Notes under the pieces: generated by a model
What the model was told of the DNA's origin: nothing
Database searches by the model: none
What the model saw: only the letters and a program-made list of their open reading frames with translations
Shown here: positions 38,640 through 52,275 of the stretch, piece after piece
How positions within the stretch are numbered: position 1 is the first letter of the stretch
Layout of the letters: every line of letters begins with the position of its first letter
Program-made: the position numbers and the translations under genes
Origin: Paenibacillus sp. PCH8
GTDB lineage: Bacteria; Bacillota; Bacilli; Paenibacillales; Paenibacillaceae
Length of the DNA stretch: 64,000 nt
NCBI RefSeq assembly: GCF_002968835.1
Contig: NZ_PKQK01000001.1
Coordinates: forward strand, 186,001 to 250,000
Reading direction: 5' to 3'

Positions 38640-39515
38640 TCAGGCTCCAAATCTCTGACGATAACCGCACTTTCGACACAACTCTTCCACAGCTTCCCGC
38701 TTGGAGAAACCATAGACCAGATTGTTCGCTCGCTCACCCTCAATAATCTCCGAGAATGACTTCTCGTGTACGTTACCCAGGTTAATTACACCCTCACCAT
38801 CGAGACAACATGGAACCACCGTTCCATCCACAAGGACAGCTGCCTGATTACGAAGCGCATGGCAGAAACCTTTGCCGTCATCTTCGGGTGCATCCAGACT
38901 TGGCCACTGGAACTCATGGTCCTGATTCAGGTATACATTCGGAGCAATTTTGACCCCGCTGCCTGGAACTACTTTTTCCTCAATACGGAAGTCCAGATTG
39001 AACTCCTTTTCCAGTACCTCAAGTGTCTCCCGGTTTCGATTCATCTGAGCGTTCGTGAAGTTATTCTGCGTCAGATTCCACAGTCGGAATGAGATGATGA
39101 CATTATGTTTCACGGCCTCGTGTACAAACGATAAAATATTCCTCAAGTACCCCTCACGGTCTGTTGAACCTTCATGCCCATCGAAGCTGTGCAGTGAAAA
39201 ATTCATCTGGCGCAGCGCAGGTCGACCAAGCAATTTATGCTGCGTCTTAGGTAGCAGCGTACCATTGGTTGTAATGTTTACCTTGAGTCCCTTCTCATGT
39301 GCGGAATCAAGCAGTAGATCAATTTTGGGATGCAGCAAGGGTTCACCTTTGACATGTAAATAAATATGGTTAGTATGTGGTTTAACTTGATCCAGTATAT
39401 TGTTGAAGACTTCAGGGTCAATAAATCCTTTGGCACGCTGTGTCTGCGGACAGAAGCTGCACGCCAGATTGCAGATACTTGTGATCTCAATATATACTTT
39501 TTTGAACGTTTTCAA
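38640..39515 (-). CDS. Radical SAM/SPASM-domain enzyme
   Basis: A 291-residue radical SAM protein. The cluster motif CNLACSFC (CxxxCxxC) is near residues 15-22, followed by GEPLLHPK and NITTNGTLL typical of the fold. The C-terminal SPASM-like part has VPCCLDGEG and CRKCGYRQRF, ligands for an auxiliary Fe-S cluster. The start is TTG with GGGGAC upstream. Small size and this layout recall anaerobic maturases or peptide-modifying enzymes, but no precursor peptide is visible nearby. Substrate unknown. Confidence 0.85.
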   Translation of the reverse strand: MKTFKKVYIEITSICNLACSFCPQTQRAKGFIDPEVFNNILDQVKPHTNHIYLHVKGEPLLHPKIDLLLDSAHEKGLKVNITTNGTLLPKTQHKLLGRPALRQMNFSLHSFDGHEGSTDREGYLRNILSFVHEAVKHNVIISFRLWNLTQNNFTNAQMNRNRETLEVLEKEFNLDFRIEEKVVPGSGVKIAPNVYLNQDHEFQWPSLDAPEDDGKGFCHALRNQAAVLVDGTVVPCCLDGEGVINLGNVHEKSFSEIIEGERANNLVYGFSKREAVEELCRKCGYRQRFGA

Positions 39516-39934
39516 CTCGGGTCCCCATTCTGCTTAGGAGGGAAAACAATCCCACCTGCATTTGTGATCCGGCCAATATGCGCCATCCCCATTATATCGG
39601 GTTCACGAGCTAAGGTAAATCCGGGAACAGGCTGGCAGAATCATATGACTCTCCCCTTTGCTCCCACCAACTGCGTTATCAGATCAAATAGGGCTGGAAA
39701 TCAAGGAACAACATACGTTCGGCACAATCATGATGAAAGCTGATCATCGAACCTGCGTAATTACAAATGGGCGTATCTCAGTACAATGACCTGACATGGC
39801 ATGGAATCAAGTCAACTGTTGCCATTAAGAGCTGTAATCAGCAGTGGATTACGACAGCATATTCATGTTTCTACTCTTTACATTTTGCCGGAGTGTGATA
39901 TATGCTGAGACCATAACTGAATATGTTGAACAAT
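39516..39934. other. Intergenic, no gene seen
   Basis: This 420-bp gap between the radical SAM gene and the thiM riboswitch shows no convincing ORF, RNA or repeat. Promoters for both divergent units must lie here, but I cannot assign hexamers with confidence. Confidence 0.4.
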
Positions 39935-40019
39935 GCACTGGGGGAGCCTGATGGCTGAGACGAATCGTTGATTTGGACCCTTTGAACCTGATCTGGATTA
40001 TACCAGCGGAGGGAAGTGG
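39935..40019 (+). ncRNA. TPP riboswitch upstream of thiM
   Basis: CACTGGGGGAGCC, TGGCTGAGA, GACCCTTTGAACCTGATCTGG and ACCAGCG-GAGGGAAGTG follow the TPP aptamer (long block: residues GACCCTTTGAACC then TGATCTGG). CACT and AGTG close the P1 stem. The usual GATAATACC strand reads GATTATACC, a one-base departure. It sits above a strong terminator and controls thiM-thiD-thiE. Confidence 0.93.
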
Positions 40020-40093
40020 AGCGGCCTTTCAATACACATCATTCTTTTCATGATACATACATGTATGATGAAATTTCTTTGGTTATTGAACAC

Positions 40094-40133
40094 AAAGCCC
40101 CACTCATTTCTCCGGAAATGGGTGGGGCTTTTT
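40094..40133 (+). terminator. Riboswitch-controlled terminator before thiM
   Basis: AAAGCCCCACTCATTTC pairs with GAAATGGGTGGGGCTTT (17 bp, one wobble) around TCCG and ends in five T. It follows the TPP aptamer by 75 bp and is its expression platform. Confidence 0.88.
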
Positions 40134-40172
40134 ACGTCTGCCTGACAGAGAAGAATCACGGACACTACGATG

Positions 40173-40319
40173 ACAGAATAACCTTCCAATCGCTGTTATC
40201 CCCAGATTTTTTGGACTCCCTTCTCGCAAGGGAAAATCCGGTGATAGCGTATGCTTCCGATGCAGCTTTCTTTCAGAAAGCTTTTAGGCGAACGCTTCGT
40301 ATTTTGAGGTTTTTTCTGT
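40173..40319. repeat. 147-bp structured repeat, copy A
   Basis: The ends ACAGAATAACCT and AGGTTTTTTCTGT are inverted complements. Inside, ATCGCTGTTATCC pairs with GGTGATAGCG-like sequence through CAGATTTT/AAAATCCG, with an apical stem CCCTT/AAGGG; then AGCTTTC/GAAAGCT and CGAA/TTCG hairpins follow. Copy B at 43704-43850 has the same length and layout; similarity extends about 41 bp past the right end. It lies between the riboswitch terminator and thiM. It could be a miniature mobile element or a structured RNA. Confidence 0.7.
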
Positions 40320-40455
40320 CCTCTCCGTTATCGTGTAAATGATTAGTTCAACTTATATAGCCTTGATTGAAGCAGCTAAAGGTATTATGAAATGGATTCA
40401 GATAGCAAAGATACTTACAAATGTATCCTGGTCACAACAATAGGAGGTCGTTGTC

Positions 40456-41268
40456 ATGTCTTATCTGCAATGTGTACGTACTCACAATCCGTTGATCCAC
40501 AATATCACGAATCTGGTGGTAGCTCCCTTTGTAGCCAACGGTCTGCTGGCCCTTGGTGCATCGCCTTTTATGGCTTATGCGCATGAGGAAGTCGCTGATG
40601 TTGCCCGTATGTCTGGAGCGGTTGTGCTGAACATTGGCACACTGGATGATCAGGTCGTTCATGCAATCCGACTGGCTGGACAATCCGCCAATGCACATCA
40701 TGTCCCCGTTGTACTTGATCCAGTCGGCGCAGGGGCAACATCGTATCGTACAGAAACGGTTCAGATGCTCATTCGCGAGCTTCGCCTAACGGTATTACGC
40801 GGCAATGTGGCGGAGATCGCCAATGTAATCAACGAGAATTGGAGTATGAAAGGTGTGGATGCAGGAGCAGGATCTGGCGACCGAGTTGGGATTGCGGAGC
40901 GAGCAGCACGGAAGCTCGCTTGTGTTGTGGTTATTACTGGAAGAGAAGATATTGTTACCGATGGACAAACCACATTTATTACGAGCAATGGACATGCCCT
41001 GCTCACTCAGGTCACTGGTGCAGGTTGTCTGCTCAGCTCTGTCATTGGCGCTTTTGCAGCGATTGCCGAATCCAGAGCTGATCTGTTGATCAGTGTGGTT
41101 GAAGCTCTCACTTTATACGGCGTAGCAGCTGAACGGGCAGCAGAGCTTACGTCTCATCAGGGGCCAGGCAGCTTCCAGATCGAATTCTTGAATCAACTGT
41201 CACAAGTAACTCCAGACCTCTTGGCAGAGCGAGCACAGCGTCGCCAGATTCGTGGAGGTGCAGTATGA
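40456..41268 (+). CDS. thiM: Hydroxyethylthiazole kinase
   Basis: A 270-residue ribokinase-fold enzyme that phosphorylates 5-(2-hydroxyethyl)-4-methylthiazole for thiamine salvage. Family marks are [14 protein letters not shown] at the start, [12 protein letters not shown] in the middle, and the ATP/anion-hole motif [15 protein letters not shown] with the catalytic Cys. TAGGAGG precedes the ATG. The stop overlaps thiD as ATGA. It is the first gene of a riboswitch-controlled thiM-thiD-thiE operon. Confidence 0.95.
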   Translation: MSYLQCVRTHNPLIHNITNLVVAPFVANGLLALGASPFMAYAHEEVADVARMSGAVVLNIGTLDDQVVHAIRLAGQSANAHHVPVVLDPVGAGATSYRTETVQMLIRELRLTVLRGNVAEIANVINENWSMKGVDAGAGSGDRVGIAERAARKLACVVVITGREDIVTDGQTTFITSNGHALLTQVTGAGCLLSSVIGAFAAIAESRADLLISVVEALTLYGVAAERAAELTSHQGPGSFQIEFLNQLSQVTPDLLAERAQRRQIRGGAV

Positions 41269-42077
41269 GCATTGCACAAGCACTCACCATAGCCGGGTCC
41301 GATAACGGGGGCGGCGCCGGGATTCAAGCCGATCTGAAAACGTTCCAGGAACTCGGGGTATACGGTATGACGGTAATCACAGCTATAGCTGCGCAGAACA
41401 CCACAGGCGTGCAGGGAGTATTCCCCATCACTTACGCTGGTGTTGCCCAGCAACTGGACTCGATCGGAGAAGACTTCCATCCACATGCGGTGAAGACCGG
41501 TATGCTCTACAGCGCAGATATCATTCGGCTGGTCGCCGAGAAATGGCTACACTATGGTTGGTCTAATCTGGTCATCGACCCCGTTATGGTTGCTAAGGGC
41601 GGTGCTCCCCTGCTCCAGCAGGAAGCTGTACATACGCTGGTTACGCAGCTTCTGCCCCATGCCCTGATTACCTCACCCAATGTTCCGGAAGCGGAATTGC
41701 TAACCGGGATGTCGATTACCAATATGAATCAACGTGAAGAAGCCGCAAGGCAGATCGTGCAGATGGGCTCGACGTATGCTTTGGTCAAAGGAGGCCATGA
41801 TGAGGGTAGCGGCATGATTATTGATGTGCTCTACGATGGAGAGCATTTTCATTATCTGGAGAATATTCGTGTGATTACTCGCCACACGCACGGAACGGGA
41901 TGCACTTACTCTGCTGCCATCACCGCGGAGCTGGCTAAGGGTTCATCTGTTATGGCTGCCGTCACGACCGCGCGAGCTTTCATTCAGGCAGCCATTGAAG
42001 ATGAGTTGGGGATTGGGGCCGGACATGGGCCTACGAATCATTTTGCGTATCAGCGCAGACAGCGGGGTGAGCGATGA
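41265..42077 (+). CDS. thiD: Hydroxymethylpyrimidine/phosphomethylpyrimidine kinase
   Basis: A 270-residue ribokinase-fold kinase acting twice on 4-amino-5-hydroxymethyl-2-methylpyrimidine to give the pyrophosphate. [18 protein letters not shown] at the N-terminus, [13 protein letters not shown], and the anion hole [14 protein letters not shown] are characteristic. Usual SGGGAG is NGGGAG here. Both ends overlap neighbours by ATGA, so translation is coupled. Confidence 0.95.
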   Translation: MSIAQALTIAGSDNGGGAGIQADLKTFQELGVYGMTVITAIAAQNTTGVQGVFPITYAGVAQQLDSIGEDFHPHAVKTGMLYSADIIRLVAEKWLHYGWSNLVIDPVMVAKGGAPLLQQEAVHTLVTQLLPHALITSPNVPEAELLTGMSITNMNQREEAARQIVQMGSTYALVKGGHDEGSGMIIDVLYDGEHFHYLENIRVITRHTHGTGCTYSAAITAELAKGSSVMAAVTTARAFIQAAIEDELGIGAGHGPTNHFAYQRRQRGER

Positions 42078-42742
42078 TGCGCGATTGGGATGCAGAAGCG
42101 GTACGGCGCGCGCTGCGGGTGTATTTGGTGATGGGCAGCGTCAATACAACGCAAGACCCGATGCATGTACTGCGTCAAGCGATTGCTGGCGGCATCACGC
42201 TGTTCCAGTTCCGTGAGAAGGGAACTGGTGCCCTGACGGGCGAAGCCCGCATGACGCTTGCAATGCGGCTTCGCGAGGTGTGCAGCCAGCACGGGGTCCC
42301 GTTCATCGTGAACGATGATGTGGAGCTGGCTGTAGCGGTGGAGGCCGACGGCGTGCATGTCGGCCAGAACGATGCGGACGCGGCGCTGGTACGCGCCCGC
42401 ATTGGAGAAGGGCGGATGCTTGGCGTATCCGCACACTCCGTGGATGAGACGCGCCGTGCCGTGCAAACGGGCGCCGATTACCTTGGCGTCGGGCCCATGT
42501 ACCCGACGCGCTCCAAAGCGGATGCCCACGCTGTGCTGGGCCCCGCAGGGATCTTGGAACTGCGCGCCGCAGGCATCGCAGTTCCGGTGGTGGGTATCGG
42601 CGGCATTACGCCCGATACCACGGCCGCCGTGATGGCGGCTGGAGCCGACGGCGTAGCCGTCATCTCCGCCATCGCGGGCGCGGCCGACGTTCGCGCAGCG
42701 GCTTCGCAGTTCGCTGCGGCAGTGCATGGGAAGCAGGCATAG
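42074..42742 (+). CDS. thiE: Thiamine-phosphate synthase
   Basis: A 222-residue TIM-barrel enzyme that couples the thiazole and pyrimidine phosphates. Motifs are FQFREKG, PFIVNDDVELAVAVEADGVHVGQ (landmarks NDDVELA and GVHVGQ), LGVSAHSVDE, YLGVGPMYPT and VVGIGGI. It completes the salvage route with thiM and thiD. The coding sequence is visibly richer in G and C than thiM and thiD, especially after 42340, which may mark separate ancestry or just local codon bias. Confidence 0.94.
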   Translation: MMRDWDAEAVRRALRVYLVMGSVNTTQDPMHVLRQAIAGGITLFQFREKGTGALTGEARMTLAMRLREVCSQHGVPFIVNDDVELAVAVEADGVHVGQNDADAALVRARIGEGRMLGVSAHSVDETRRAVQTGADYLGVGPMYPTRSKADAHAVLGPAGILELRAAGIAVPVVGIGGITPDTTAAVMAAGADGVAVISAIAGAADVRAAASQFAAAVHGKQA

Positions 42743-42859
42743 CCCCGCTTCCTCCATAACAAGATGCAGTAGCCTCTTCGCACCGCGTGTAGATCCCAGC
42801 ACACGGTGCCCTGTTTCAAGCCAAAGGTGGTCACCCAGCTCGCATCTTTATTTTACATA

Positions 42860-42890
42860 TTGACTCTCACGTAACGTGACAATGTACAAT
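42860..42890 (+). promoter_or_regulatory. MerR-type promoter with 19-bp spacer
   Basis: TTGACT (42860-42865) and TACAAT (42885-42890) are separated by 19 bp, the long spacer typical of MerR-family targets. The spacer holds the palindrome CACGTAACGTG, like operators of TipA/Mta-type regulators. It lies just upstream of the regulator's own start and suggests autoregulation. Confidence 0.85.
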
Positions 42891-42914
42891 CGGTGTTGTA
42901 AGGAGGTTTCAATC

Positions 42915-43666
42915 ATGGCCATGAAAGTAAAAGAAGTTGCCGAGCTTGCCTCGATCAGTGTGCGCACACTGCATCATTATGATGAAATTGGATTATTAAC
43001 CCCGGACGAAGTGACATCGGCCGGATATCGATTATACTCAGATGCCAACCTGGAACGGTTGCAGCAAATTTTGTTTTTCAAGGAACTGGACTTCTCTCTG
43101 AAGGATATCAAAAACATCATCACCGATCCCTCCTTCAATCCAGAGGAAACTCTTCATATGCATCGACTCATTCTGTTGGAGAAGCGCCAGCGCTTGGACC
43201 ATATGATTGCTACCATTGATAAGACCGTGCTACACATGAGAGGAGAAATTATAATGACCACCAAAGAACAATTTGAAGGATTTGATTTCTGTCAAAATCC
43301 ATATGAACAGGAAGCTCGGGAGCGCTGGGGGACCAAGCTGTCGAACAGGCAAACCAAAAACTGCATAACCAGACTTTCAAGAATCCTAAAGCTCTGGCCG
43401 ACCAAATGAACGAAATCTATTATCGACTGGCTGCAATTCGCCACACGGAACCATCATCTGTTGACGCTCAGACCGAAATCAAAGCATGGTACGACTATTT
43501 AAATCAAATGGGTAACTACTCGCCTGAGGCCTTCAGAGGACTGGGTCAGATGTATGTGGATGACGAACGTTTCACACACAATATTGATCAATTTGGCCAA
43601 GGATTAGCAGCATTCATGCGAGATGCCATGGCTGTATTTGCGGATCAAAACAAATCATCTATATAA
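42915..43666 (+). pseudogene. TipA-type MerR regulator, -1 frameshift
   Basis: A drug-responsive activator. The N-terminal MerR helix-turn-helix (ASISVRTLHHYDEIGLLTP) and a dimerising coil are followed by a TipAS ligand-binding domain. The frame breaks after EARERWG: one missing G in the run GGGGG near 43330 shifts DQAVEQANQKLHNQTFKNPK out of frame, and the last part resumes as MNEIYYRLAAI. Repaired, it has 250 residues, normal for TipA/Mta proteins. AAGGAGG precedes ATG 42915. Probably a homopolymer error rather than a true loss. Confidence 0.88.
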
Positions 43667-43703
43667 ATTGACTTCAAAAATATGTACACGTACCCCTTCA
43701 ATT

Positions 43704-43850
43704 ACAGAACAACCTTCCCATCGCTGTTATCCTCAGATTTTTCAATTCACTCTACTAACGTTGAAAATCCGGGGATAGCATATGCTTGCAATGTAGCTTT
43801 ATTTTAGAAAGCAACTAGCCGGACATTTCGCTTCTCCAGGTTATTTCTGT
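43704..43850. repeat. 147-bp structured repeat, copy B
   Basis: This is the second copy of the element at 40173-40319. The ends ACAGAACAACCT and AGGTTATTTCTGT pair. The tip of the first stem differs from copy A but still pairs (TTCAA with TTGAA instead of CCCTT with AAGGG). AGCTTT/GAAAGC is kept. Similarity continues to about 43891. It follows the TipA-type gene. Confidence 0.7.
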
Positions 43851-44103
43851 CCTTTCCATTCTCTTATATATTTTAAGTTCAATTTAGATAGAGTCATGTT
43901 TACATCCACATGCAGATTATTCATCTTTCATTGTCATCAGATATGCATTGCATACGTGAATCTAGATACATGAACTTGTCTCTTATGAAGGTAAGATGAA
44001 AGTCTTTTCTTGTCATTAGGCTATACATTGAAAAGACCCTCAAGACATATCCTTTCTCCTACGGAACCTCATGTATTCTACTTGAGATATTATTATATTT
44101 AAC

Positions 44104-44184
44104 TTGGGTTACCTAAGTTACATGGATTAATTGAGTTACCTAGGTTAATTCGATTATTTGAGTTATCTGAGTTACTTGGTGGGT
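44104..44184. repeat. 27-bp imperfect tandem repeat, three units
   Basis: Units begin at 44104, 44131 and 44158 with TTGGGTTACCT, TTGAGTTACCT and TTGAGTTATCT, each followed by a second GTTA. The period is exactly 27 bp. A further GGGTTACA at 44181 echoes the motif. No gene is seen in 43851-44262. Confidence 0.7.
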
Positions 44185-44262
44185 TACATTCTACTTTAGT
44201 TGAACCTTAACTTTGTTATTGCATTCGCCGCGAGACACTTTATTCCATATACTGCCCGGTTT

Positions 44263-44311
44263 ATACACCAAAGGGACGTACGCCCTCAGGCATTACGTCC
44301 CTTTGGTGTAT
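44263..44311. terminator. Perfect 18-bp stem hairpin between convergent genes
   Basis: ATACACCAAAGGGACGTA and TACGTCCCTTTGGTGTAT are perfect complements around a 13-base loop that itself contains GCC/GGC. It lies between the TipA-type gene and a convergent membrane protein gene. No T tract follows on either strand, so it may be a processing or stability structure rather than a classical terminator. Confidence 0.55.
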
Positions 44312-44476
44312 CTCCAAGTCATTCAGCCGCAATATGAACAAGCCTTCATGCTGTTCACTCCGAGTATTTTATGATTCATGTTTAGATCAATGAAGATGAT
44401 CCTTTTACTACGTTCCCCTACGTCCCTGTGTTCTCTGTTCTGTGTTTATCCATTGTGCATTCCACAGACCATCAGA

Positions 44477-44959
44477 TTAAGCTCTTGGCGCGTGATCCGA
44501 TGAAGAGGCATCCGTGGCTAGGCTGGTTCTCGCCATCCGGCCAGGGATCTGCCATGCAGACACAATCGCAAGCACAATGAATAACAGATCGATGGGTTGA
44601 CTGAAATATTCCTGGAAAGTTTCCACGAACGCACTGATCATCTCGCTATCAAACACGAGTTCCATCACGCTTACATCACCAAACAGTTCGGAAGTAAAAT
44701 AAACTACCGTCAGATATTTACCTAGCAGAATGCCGACGAGCGCAAAGATAACCGCAATAACCTTATGTACCGTCGCAATCCGTTTGTTCGAGAACAGTAC
44801 TACTGCGTAACCTGTGAGCGCACCAATCAAAATAGCAATTAGTCCTACCTCATACTCGGTCATTGCTGCGATAGCTGCCCATACAATTCCTCCCAGAATT
44901 GCTGCAATCAAGCCGCCAATGATTGGCATACCTATTTTAATTCCTTGTTTCTCTTCCAC
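44477..44959 (-). CDS. Unknown small membrane protein
   Basis: A 160-residue protein with about four hydrophobic helices (residues about 10-33, 38-57, 64-90 and 120-137) and a hydrophilic C-terminal tail. I do not recognise a family. The start is GTG with GGAGGG upstream. It stands alone, between a TipA-type gene and the dgk-dck operon. Confidence 0.7.
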   Translation of the reverse strand: MEEKQGIKIGMPIIGGLIAAILGGIVWAAIAAMTEYEVGLIAILIGALTGYAVVLFSNKRIATVHKVIAVIFALVGILLGKYLTVVYFTSELFGDVSVMELVFDSEMISAFVETFQEYFSQPIDLLFIVLAIVSAWQIPGRMARTSLATDASSSDHAPRA

Positions 44960-45177
44960 GTTTTCTTTCCCTCCTGAGTCATGATTATGCTTATTTTCCA
45001 GAAATAACCTTTCCTATGAAACCACAAAAATGTATATTTTTCAACAACTTTCTACTTTATGTGACGATAAATTCATTAGGATTAGGATAGATATATTAGG
45101 TATCCAGTTACATATTCACTCCGACTCCGTAATTTACATTTGTTCAGAATATCTCTTCATCACTTCCTCGGTACGTA

Positions 45178-45222
45178 AAAAACATCCCTTCCAGCAGACT
45201 GATCGCCGTAAAAGGGATGTTT
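45178..45222 (-). terminator. Terminator after dgk-dck
   Basis: Minus-strand AAACATCCCTT and AAGGGATGTTT pair over a 21-base loop and are followed by TTTACG. It lies 70 bp after the dck stop. The rest of the gap 44960-45292 shows no gene. Confidence 0.75.
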
Positions 45223-45292
45223 ATGGTTATTAGCATCATTGGGGATAACATGGCATAAGTCAGACAGCTAACATTAAAACAGAGTTCCTCCC

Positions 45293-45949
45293 TTATACTT
45301 GCGCTTCCTTGGAAGGGTGAATGACAGTTGCAATCTGTGCCAGAATGGCATCCACCGATGCCGGATCATGTACATCATACTCATCAATGTTCAAGCGCAG
45401 TACAGGGCAGGCCGTAAACTGATTAATCCATACCGAATAACGTTCATGCATGTGTTCCCAATACGAACGATCCGTTTGGATTTCCATCTCGCGTCCACGT
45501 TCTGTAATCCGGTTCAGAATCGACGGCAGACTGCCTTCCAGATAGATCAGCACATCTGGATGTGGGAAATAAGGCGTCATCACCATCGCTTCAAACAAAC
45601 TGCTGTATGTCTCAAAATCTGTGGCAGACATTGTTCCTTGATCCGCATGCATCTGTGCAAAAATGCCGGTATCTTCATAGATGGAACGATCCTGTACGAA
45701 TCCCCCACCCAGTTCAAAAATCTTCTTTTGTTCCTTAAAGCGTTCTGCCAGGAAATAAATCTGCAAATGAAAACTCCAGCGCTCGAAGTCATGATAGAAC
45801 TTCTCCAGATAGGGATTATGATCGACTTGCTCCAGAGAGGTCTTGAAATTCAAACGTTGTGCAAGTGCCGCAGTTAACGTGGATTTACCTACCCCAACCG
45901 TACCTGCTACCGTAATTAATGCATTCGATGGAATGCCATAGTTATTCAT
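45293..45949 (-). CDS. dck: Deoxyadenosine/deoxycytidine kinase
   Basis: A 218-residue deoxynucleoside kinase that phosphorylates deoxyadenosine and deoxycytidine in nucleoside salvage. The P-loop is GTVGVGKST; EQVDHNPYLEKFYHDFERWSFHLQ (landmark DHNPYLEKFY) and the DRSIYED substrate motif are as in B. subtilis Dck (YaaG). The ATG overlaps the dgk stop as ATGA. Confidence 0.93.
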   Translation of the reverse strand: MNNYGIPSNALITVAGTVGVGKSTLTAALAQRLNFKTSLEQVDHNPYLEKFYHDFERWSFHLQIYFLAERFKEQKKIFELGGGFVQDRSIYEDTGIFAQMHADQGTMSATDFETYSSLFEAMVMTPYFPHPDVLIYLEGSLPSILNRITERGREMEIQTDRSYWEHMHERYSVWINQFTACPVLRLNIDEYDVHDPASVDAILAQIATVIHPSKEAQV

Positions 45950-46569
45950 ATGATATACTCCTTTACCTGATTAACAATCTGCCTGAAGTGTTCAGGATGT
46001 TCCACAAAATCGAGTTGCTCCGCATTAACCTTAATGATTAACGGCGGATTCGAGCCATTAGCCAGATAGTCCATTCCTGTTTTGTAATCGGCGATCAATT
46101 GTTCCATATATCCCGGGTCCATGTCCTGCTCAAAAGAGCGACCACGTTTGTTAATGCGGTACATCAACGTATCCAGTTCAGCTTCAATATAGAGCACCAG
46201 ATTGGGCTTCGGCAGGTCATCCGTTAACAGATGATAGATTTGACGATATTTGTCCCGTTTCGTTCCCTTTAAGGTACGATCTGCAAAGATCATATTTTTA
46301 TAGATATGGTAGTCCGAAATAACAGGGGCATTACTTTCTACGTAATGAGCACCTGTGTCCTCCAGTTGCTTGAATCGGTTACACAGAAAAAACATTTCCA
46401 ACTGGAAGCTCCACTCATCAATATCCTGATAAAAGGAAGCCAGAAATGGATTCTCTTCTACGATTTCTTTAACTAGCGGAAGGTTCAATTCATGGGAAAG
46501 CATCGTTGCCAGCGTTGTTTTTCCCGCTCCGATGGGGCCTTCCACGGCAATAAACGGGGCTGATTTCAT
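45946..46569 (-). CDS. dgk: Deoxyguanosine kinase
   Basis: A 207-residue deoxynucleoside kinase, B. subtilis Dgk (YaaF) type, that phosphorylates deoxyguanosine. The P-loop is GPIGAGKTT; EENPFLASFYQDIDEW and SDYHIYKN correspond to the substrate site. It is the first gene of dgk-dck. GGAGG lies about 13 bases before the ATG, a rather long spacing. Confidence 0.93.
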   Translation of the reverse strand: MKSAPFIAVEGPIGAGKTTLATMLSHELNLPLVKEIVEENPFLASFYQDIDEWSFQLEMFFLCNRFKQLEDTGAHYVESNAPVISDYHIYKNMIFADRTLKGTKRDKYRQIYHLLTDDLPKPNLVLYIEAELDTLMYRINKRGRSFEQDMDPGYMEQLIADYKTGMDYLANGSNPPLIIKVNAEQLDFVEHPEHFRQIVNQVKEYII

Positions 46570-46832
46570 CGTGTTTACTGTTCCTCCTCGTACATATGCG
46601 TGTTTCCGTTTCTATATAGACCTCACCTATTGTATCACAGCTTTGAGGATCAGAACGCCAGTATTTTATGTATATAACAAGTCAAATCGGAACGACAACT
46701 ATAAAAAGCGTCTGTCATGTAGCATCTTCATCATTTAGATCTGAATGAAAAAAATGACATTCAGTTTCCTGTAAGTCTAGCTCTCCATTTATATTAGAAG
46801 ATGCAATTTGTATATAACTTTCTTGAAAATAA
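46570..46832. other. Intergenic between dgk and the rRNA terminator
   Basis: No gene is seen. CTGAATG at 46741 and CATTCAG at 46757 form a small inverted repeat. The dgk promoter must lie near its left end. Confidence 0.4.
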
Positions 46833-46867
46833 AAAAGACACACTCCAATGATTCAAGTGTGTCTTTA
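46833..46867 (-). terminator. rRNA operon terminator
   Basis: Minus-strand AAAGACACACT pairs with AGTGTGTCTTT across 11 bases and is followed by TTTATTTTC. It lies a few bases after the 5S 3' end. Confidence 0.85.
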
Positions 46868-46870
46868 AAT

Positions 46871-46988
46871 TGCTTGGCGGCGTCCTACTCTCCCAGGACC
46901 CTGCGGTCCAAGTACCATCGGCGCTAGAGGGCTTAACGGTCGTGTTCGGGATGGGTACGTGTGGAACCCCTCCGCTATCGCCACCAAA
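46871..46988 (-). rRNA. rrf: 5S ribosomal RNA
   Basis: The minus strand reads TTTGGTGGCGATAGCGGAGG at the 5' end, CCCATCCCGAACACG in the middle and GAGAGTAGGACGCCGCCAAG at the 3' end, the standard 5S layout. Ends are accurate to a few bases. It is the last gene of the operon. Confidence 0.93.
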
Positions 46989-47135
46989 CGTGATTTGTCG
47001 AAGCATAGCTTCTTGAAATCAAATATGGAACTGAAAATCATACACACGTTCTGTGATGTACCAATTTTCATTTCAGAGCATTTGTTCTCTGAAAACTAGA
47101 TTCGAAACAAAATTTGCGATTTATCACTTGCATAT

Positions 47136-52030
<4,895 letters not shown>

Positions 52031-52275
52031 AAGATGAATTTCAGTAGCGTGGTTAGACGCTATAAAAATCATCTCAAGTATTTGAAAAGAGCGATATGCT
52101 CATTTTGAATCTGACGAGATTAAAAATCTCATTTGTGCTCCAGCCGATTCAAGCCAAGGCTTGTCTCTAACTTTCACGTTCATTCTGCAAGCAGAATGTT
52201 TACTCACTCGTTGTTCAGTTTTCAAAGATCAAACTTGTTTCGTTACCGAACGTTGTTCTCTTCAGCAACTCTTAT

